The notes under the pieces were generated by a model. The model saw only the letters and a list, made by a program, of their open reading frames with translations. It did not search any database and was not told where the DNA came from. A stretch of 60,278 nucleotides of DNA, from positions 27,030 to 87,307 of the forward strand of contig DJLT01000094.1 in assembly GCA_002435145.1 (NCBI GenBank). Direction: 5' to 3'. The position numbers and the translations under genes were made by a program. The first letter of the stretch is position 1; each line of letters opens with the position of its first letter. The DNA is from Neptuniibacter sp. UBA6509 (GTDB lineage: Bacteria; Pseudomonadota; Gammaproteobacteria; Pseudomonadales; Balneatricaceae). This document shows positions 56,189-60,278 of this stretch, in pieces.

Positions 56189-57450
56189 CAAATACCTTTA
56201 CGAAACAATCCAATAATACTGACATCAATCTTAAACTTATAATAAACCCTAATAGCAAGAATAGCATTCAGAAAAGCAGTTACAAAAAGTTGAATATAAG
56301 CTGCTGACTCCGCGCTATAAACTGGTGCTATTATGTATATAAGTAAACCCAAAACAACCACCGATATCACTGAAAGCACTCCGGCAAAAAGCTCATCTCC
56401 CGCCATAGCTAGAAAAACAAATACAGGGCCACATAAAGCAGAAAAAACCTTAGCTAAAACTAAAACATTTAACAAACTGTCATTAGATACGTATTCTTCA
56501 TTAACAATGCCTAGAAGCTCCGTAGAATAAGAAATAACCACTATAGCAGGCAGCACTGTTAAAACCGCAACAAAAACCATTGTCATTTTAATTTCTTTCA
56601 GTGCAACAGAACGACTTATTCTATCTTTAAACATACGAGCGATTATTGGGGCCAAATAGAGATTCAGAGCAACAGAAGACAGGTTTAATAACTGGCTAGC
56701 TTTAGAAGCTATAGCGTACCCCCCTGCTTCTATATTCCCGCATACAACAGAAACCATATAAATATCAATCTGATTCAACAACCCTGGACCTATTGCAAGC
56801 ATTGCAAAAGGGAATAACTTCTTAAAAAAACACCACTCCCCACCTAGCACTGGCATATTTAACAAAAAACCAAAAACAGTTGTCTTTTTAACCAAAAAAA
56901 ACACTTGAGCCACAAAAGCAATTCCCCATGAAAACATTAACACATAGATAAGACCTTCAGAAGAAACTCCTTCAAAATCATAATAATTAAAAACAACAAA
57001 AATCATAAAAACAAACAAAAAAGGACGAAAAACATTTAACAAAAACTCTGCCAAAAGCCGATTTCCGCTCCCCCGAAGAAGCGAAGTCGAAAGAACAAAC
57101 AACACATTAAACATCACCGTCAAAACAACAAAAAACAAAATATAAAAATCACCATAATACTTTAAAACAACAACAACAAAAACAACCAAAAAACAAAACA
57201 ACAAACATTTAATCAAAATTAAAATATTACTTTCAAAGAAACTATTCAAACCGTAGCTTACCGAAACTTCTTTGAGTAAGTATCTATCCCCTCCGAAAAC
57301 TGAAAGAACCACACATATAGACACAAATGAAATCAAGGATGCGTATTCACCATATTCATTTGCATCCATAAAAAAAGCAGGAACAACCTGACCAACGAAT
57401 AGAAAAGAAACCCCTATTAATTTAAAGCAAACTACTAAAACTCTATCCAT
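56188..57450 (-). CDS. wzx: Wzx-like O-antigen flippase
   Basis: The 420-residue protein has about twelve membrane helices and polysaccharide-transporter features (VPAFFMDANEYGEYASL near the N terminus, ASKASQLLNLSSVALNLYLAPI in the middle). It would move undecaprenyl-linked repeat units across the inner membrane. The start is one base after the glycosyltransferase stop. Strongly AT-rich. Confidence 0.85.
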   Translation of the reverse strand: MDRVLVVCFKLIGVSFLFVGQVVPAFFMDANEYGEYASLISFVSICVVLSVFGGDRYLLKEVSVSYGLNSFFESNILILIKCLLFCFLVVFVVVVLKYYGDFYILFFVVLTVMFNVLFVLSTSLLRGSGNRLLAEFLLNVFRPFLFVFMIFVVFNYYDFEGVSSEGLIYVLMFSWGIAFVAQVFFLVKKTTVFGFLLNMPVLGGEWCFFKKLFPFAMLAIGPGLLNQIDIYMVSVVCGNIEAGGYAIASKASQLLNLSSVALNLYLAPIIARMFKDRISRSVALKEIKMTMVFVAVLTVLPAIVVISYSTELLGIVNEEYVSNDSLLNVLVLAKVFSALCGPVFVFLAMAGDELFAGVLSVISVVVLGLLIYIIAPVYSAESAAYIQLFVTAFLNAILAIRVYYKFKIDVSIIGLFRKGI

Positions 57451-57451
57451 A

Positions 57452-58537
57452 TTATTCTATAACCAATGAAAATTCTTTTATAAACCTTTCTTTCGAAAAG
57501 TATTGTACATGCTTAAGCCCCTCCTCTACTGTTTTCTTATACAGAGAAGAATCCTCCTGTAATGCTATAACCATTTCCGCCATAACGTTGGGATCATCAT
57601 CTTTGAAAAGCCCGTAAACATTGCCCATCGATTCTCTTGCAGAGCTATTATCAGCAAGTACACAGGGGCAACCACTTGACATAGCCTCCAAAACCACCAT
57701 ATACATCGACTCTACTTTACTGCTATTAATCATACAAAAAGACGTAATATATTTTTTTTGAAGCTCCGTTCGTGTCAACGGCCCAAGAAATTCAACTGAG
57801 GTTTCGACACCTATAGCTTCAGCATAATCTTTATTTCCTTCCCAAGATTTCAAGTCCTGACCACCAACAACACATAACTTCCAGTTGATATCAGGTCTTT
57901 TATTTTTCAGCGATCTAATACACTCATAAAGAAAATTATTATTTTTATGTTTAGCTGGGCTTGTAACCGCAATTATCTTTCCTGCTTCTTTTTTCTCACC
58001 CCTCCCCCCTACCGATTTAAATTCAGAATTAAGGCAAACGTGAATAACCGAAAAATCATTTCTATCAACTCCTGTATATCTTACAGCAATATCCTTTAGA
58101 TAATTTGATTCAAAGATATTCTTTTTCGCATACTGTAATGCTTTTTTAGCATCAAACCTCCTGATTTTTGCACCAATGCCATCTTCAGTCATAAAAGACA
58201 ACAAGTTAATATGGTAAACATAATTATTATAAACCGAAGGAATATATTGATTAAACGATAAAACAACACATTCATCCCTTTTAAGGAAAGAACGAAATAA
58301 AAAATACACCTTGGATATAAAATAGACAGCTGCAGGGCTCAAATAACTAAAAAATCCATTTACAGACGATAGTGGAATATCACCCCTCTTTTCATATTCA
58401 CTTAACAGTTTTTTATCACCTAAATAAATAACAAAATCTCTTTTTTCTTCTATCAAATAATCTACTATTTGATCAAGAACACTCCCCCCCCCACCAGAAC
58501 GAAGAGTCCCTGCATAGACCAAAACTTTTTTCTTCAT
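57452..58537 (-). CDS. Glycosyltransferase family 4
   Basis: About 361 residues with a GT-B layout: VLVYAGTLRSGGGGSVLDQI at the N terminus, and the C-terminal VTSPAKHKNNNFL, EFLGPLTRTELQ and SKVESMYMVVLEAMSSGCPCVLA (landmark, about residues 280-300), with the catalytic E-x7-E region. It is probably one of two non-initiating transferases of the repeat unit. ATG 58537, directly after GAGGGGAGC, is preferred to ATG 58558. It is the first gene of the operon, 76 bases from divergent mnmC. Confidence 0.85.
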   Translation of the reverse strand: MKKKVLVYAGTLRSGGGGSVLDQIVDYLIEEKRDFVIYLGDKKLLSEYEKRGDIPLSSVNGFFSYLSPAAVYFISKVYFLFRSFLKRDECVVLSFNQYIPSVYNNYVYHINLLSFMTEDGIGAKIRRFDAKKALQYAKKNIFESNYLKDIAVRYTGVDRNDFSVIHVCLNSEFKSVGGRGEKKEAGKIIAVTSPAKHKNNNFLYECIRSLKNKRPDINWKLCVVGGQDLKSWEGNKDYAEAIGVETSVEFLGPLTRTELQKKYITSFCMINSSKVESMYMVVLEAMSSGCPCVLADNSSARESMGNVYGLFKDDDPNVMAEMVIALQEDSSLYKKTVEEGLKHVQYFSKERFIKEFSLVIE

Positions 58538-58613
58538 GCTCCCCTCACTTCTTTTCATAGTATTTAGGCAGACCCAATGTTAAAATTACTAAAATTAATT
58601 ATCATATACCTTC

Positions 58614-60278
58614 ATGGAAAAACTAACCTCTGCACATAATACTTGGCTGGACGAAATTCCCATTTCGAGTAAATATGACGATGTATATTTCAATAGCCAA
58701 AACGGTTTTTCAGAAAGCAAGTACGTTTACCTTGAAAGCAATAATATAGAAAAACTCCATAGCGAACCCTATTCTACTATAGTAATTGCCGAAACTGGAT
58801 TCGGAGTAGGGCTAAATTTCCTAAACACTTTGCACTCTTGGACTACTGCAAAGAAACACAGTAATCATTATCATTATATTTCAGCCGAAAAACACCCTTT
58901 ATGCTCAAGAGACATTGCAAGAGCCTTACATGGTCTAAGCCCAAAATTTGACGATTATATCCGCCTTTTACTTTCTCAGTACCCTCAATCTAGGCAAGGC
59001 TTCTATCGTTTATATTTTAATAAAAATATAACATTAACATTACTTTTCGGAGACGCCACTGCGTGTTATTCACAGCTATATGCTGAAGTAGATGCATGGT
59101 ATCTAGATGGTTTTTCCCCATCCAAAAACCCTGATATGTGGACAAAAGACCTGTTTGAATCCATTGCTAAACTTAGCCATGCCAATACTACTTTTTCGAC
59201 ATTCACTTCTGCTGGAATTGTTAAAAGGGGCCTTACAAGGGCCGGATTTAATGTCAAAAAAAGAAAAGGTTTTGGCATGAAAAGAGAGATGTTAGTTGGA
59301 ACTTTTTCCGGAACTCAAATTACCAATAAAGCTGAAATCAAGCCCTGGTTCTCGCTTCCTAAATCTAAACGACCTAAAGAAGTCACTATTATTGGCGGAG
59401 GCCTATCAGGGTGCAGTACGGCTTACTCACTGGCTCAACGGGGCATTAAAGTCACCCTGATAGAAAAAGAAACTCAGTTAGCGAGTGCAGGCTCAGGAAA
59501 TAGACAAGGCGCTCTTTATGCTAAGTTACCTGTTACACCCACTAAGCAGGGCGAGTTACATTTAAGTGGTTTTCTGTACACGGTTAATTTTCTGAAACAA
59601 AATGATCCGGACAACTCATTCTGGTCTCAATGTGGTGTCGCACAGTTAGCCACGAAAGATAGTGAAGCAATAAAGCAGCGGGAATTAATAGAAAATGAGT
59701 ATTACCCTGACACACTGGTACAGTTAAAAACAGCGGGGGAGCTGACAGAAATTTGCGGTTCCAGCGTTGTTCATGATGGGCTTTTTTTCCCTGATGCAGG
59801 TTGGGTTTCACCGGTCGATTTTTGCCAATTCTTATCAAATCATCCTAATATCACCCTGATACAGAAAGATATTGACGCTATACAACACACTAACAGCAGA
59901 TGGCAATTAACGGATAGCGATAGCAAGCACTTACACTGTTCTCATTTAGTCATCTGTAATGCTGAATTCGCTAACCAATTCTCAGCTACAGAGCACCTAC
60001 CTCTAAAAGCAATACGGGGCCAAGTATCGATCACACAAAAAAACACTAGCCTACCTGAATTAAAGACAGTTATTTGCGGGGAGGGATATATATCCCCTGC
60101 TAAAAACGGCAAATATTGCTTTGGCGCGACATTTGATTTAAAAGGCAAAGAGAGGGATGTTACTGCGAGTGATCACAATAAAAATCTTAAAAAGCTATCT
60201 GCCGCACTGCCTGATTTCCATCAATCATTAACAGAACAAAACCTTCCCTTAAGCGGCAGAACAGCTTTTCGCTGTAGC
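58614..60278 (+). CDS. mnmC: tRNA 5-methylaminomethyl-2-thiouridine biosynthesis bifunctional protein, partial
   Basis: The frame opens at ATG 58614 and is still open after 555 codons at the right edge. The N-terminal methyltransferase domain (about 1-240) has AETGFGVGLNFL and DAWYLDGFSPSKNPDMW. The C-terminal FAD domain starts near residue 262 with VTIIGGGLSGCSTAYSLA and LIEKE, followed by GSGNRQGALYAKL. MnmC removes the carboxymethyl group and methylates the wobble uridine to mnm5s2U. About 90-110 residues are missing. It is divergent from the polysaccharide operon with only 55-76 bases between. Confidence 0.95.
   Translation, partial: MEKLTSAHNTWLDEIPISSKYDDVYFNSQNGFSESKYVYLESNNIEKLHSEPYSTIVIAETGFGVGLNFLNTLHSWTTAKKHSNHYHYISAEKHPLCSRDIARALHGLSPKFDDYIRLLLSQYPQSRQGFYRLYFNKNITLTLLFGDATACYSQLYAEVDAWYLDGFSPSKNPDMWTKDLFESIAKLSHANTTFSTFTSAGIVKRGLTRAGFNVKKRKGFGMKREMLVGTFSGTQITNKAEIKPWFSLPKSKRPKEVTIIGGGLSGCSTAYSLAQRGIKVTLIEKETQLASAGSGNRQGALYAKLPVTPTKQGELHLSGFLYTVNFLKQNDPDNSFWSQCGVAQLATKDSEAIKQRELIENEYYPDTLVQLKTAGELTEICGSSVVHDGLFFPDAGWVSPVDFCQFLSNHPNITLIQKDIDAIQHTNSRWQLTDSDSKHLHCSHLVICNAEFANQFSATEHLPLKAIRGQVSITQKNTSLPELKTVICGEGYISPAKNGKYCFGATFDLKGKERDVTASDHNKNLKKLSAALPDFHQSLTEQNLPLSGRTAFRCS

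Noticed and set aside
59066-60148. Minus-strand frames inside the right end
   Set aside because: They lie opposite the mnmC reading frame, whose motifs are unmistakable, so they are shadows.
1-60278. CRISPR arrays, insertion sequences, integrase or phage genes
   Set aside because: None seen: no regularly spaced identical repeats, and no transposase or integrase motifs in any long frame.

Overview
The window looks like a chromosomal segment of a marine gammaproteobacterium, probably Oceanospirillales-like. The basis is gene order: rpe-gph-trpE, djlA/murU/amgK, lptD-surA-pdxA-rsmA-apaG-apaH, glpE, cca, folK-folB, plsY, tsaD and rpsU-yqeY-dnaG-rpoD-tRNA follow an order that, as far as I remember, is also found in Pseudomonas. 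The proteins are gammaproteobacterial in character and the base composition is moderately AT-rich. I cannot name a genus from sequence alone.

Layout. (1) 1-5246, minus strand: the N-terminal 1748 codons of a multidomain lipid/polyketide synthase with two flavin-dependent nitronate-monooxygenase-like domains, then ketosynthase and acyltransferase; it runs off the left edge. (2) 5471-8853, minus: rpe-gph followed by trpE, with a possible Trp-containing leader peptide before trpE. (3) 8943-12650: a DUF3530 protein (plus), then djlA, murU and amgK (minus), the last two being the kinase and uridylyltransferase of peptidoglycan recycling. (4) 12893-22449, plus: lptD, surA, pdxA, rsmA, apaG, apaH, glpE, cca and a pteridine-reductase-like SDR, closely packed. 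(5) 22599-25104: folB-folK (minus), plsY (plus) and tsaD (minus). (6) 25360-30436, plus: the macromolecular-synthesis cluster rpsU, yqeY, dnaG, rpoD and a CAU-anticodon tRNA.

(7) 30883-40724: five genes forming an ATP-grasp / alpha-E / transglutaminase amidoligase cluster. One large transglutaminase-DUF2126 gene is divergent from an ATP-grasp gene, an alpha-E gene, an ATP-grasp-alpha-E fusion and a second transglutaminase. The domain set implies ATP-dependent formation of amide bonds on a peptide or protein and their hydrolysis or remodelling, but I know of no established product. This is the best candidate here for an under-described system.

(8) 41192-58537, minus: a Wzx/Wzy-type surface polysaccharide locus. 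It holds wzz, a WbpM-like dehydratase, a sugar aminotransferase, an initiating sugar-phosphate transferase, the three UDP-L-FucNAc enzymes (FnlA/B/C type), two glycosyltransferases, Wzy, Wzx, a NodB-like deacetylase and four separate sulfotransferase-like genes. The genes suggest a roughly three-sugar repeat containing L-FucNAc, a 4-amino-6-deoxy sugar and sulfate esters. The distal part (about 54-58.5 kb) is strongly AT-rich, consistent with transfer. (9) 58614-end, plus: the first 555 codons of mnmC, a tRNA-modification gene that marks the right boundary of the polysaccharide locus.

I saw no CRISPR array, insertion sequence, phage gene or rRNA. All assignments are from reading motifs and context; no database search was possible.
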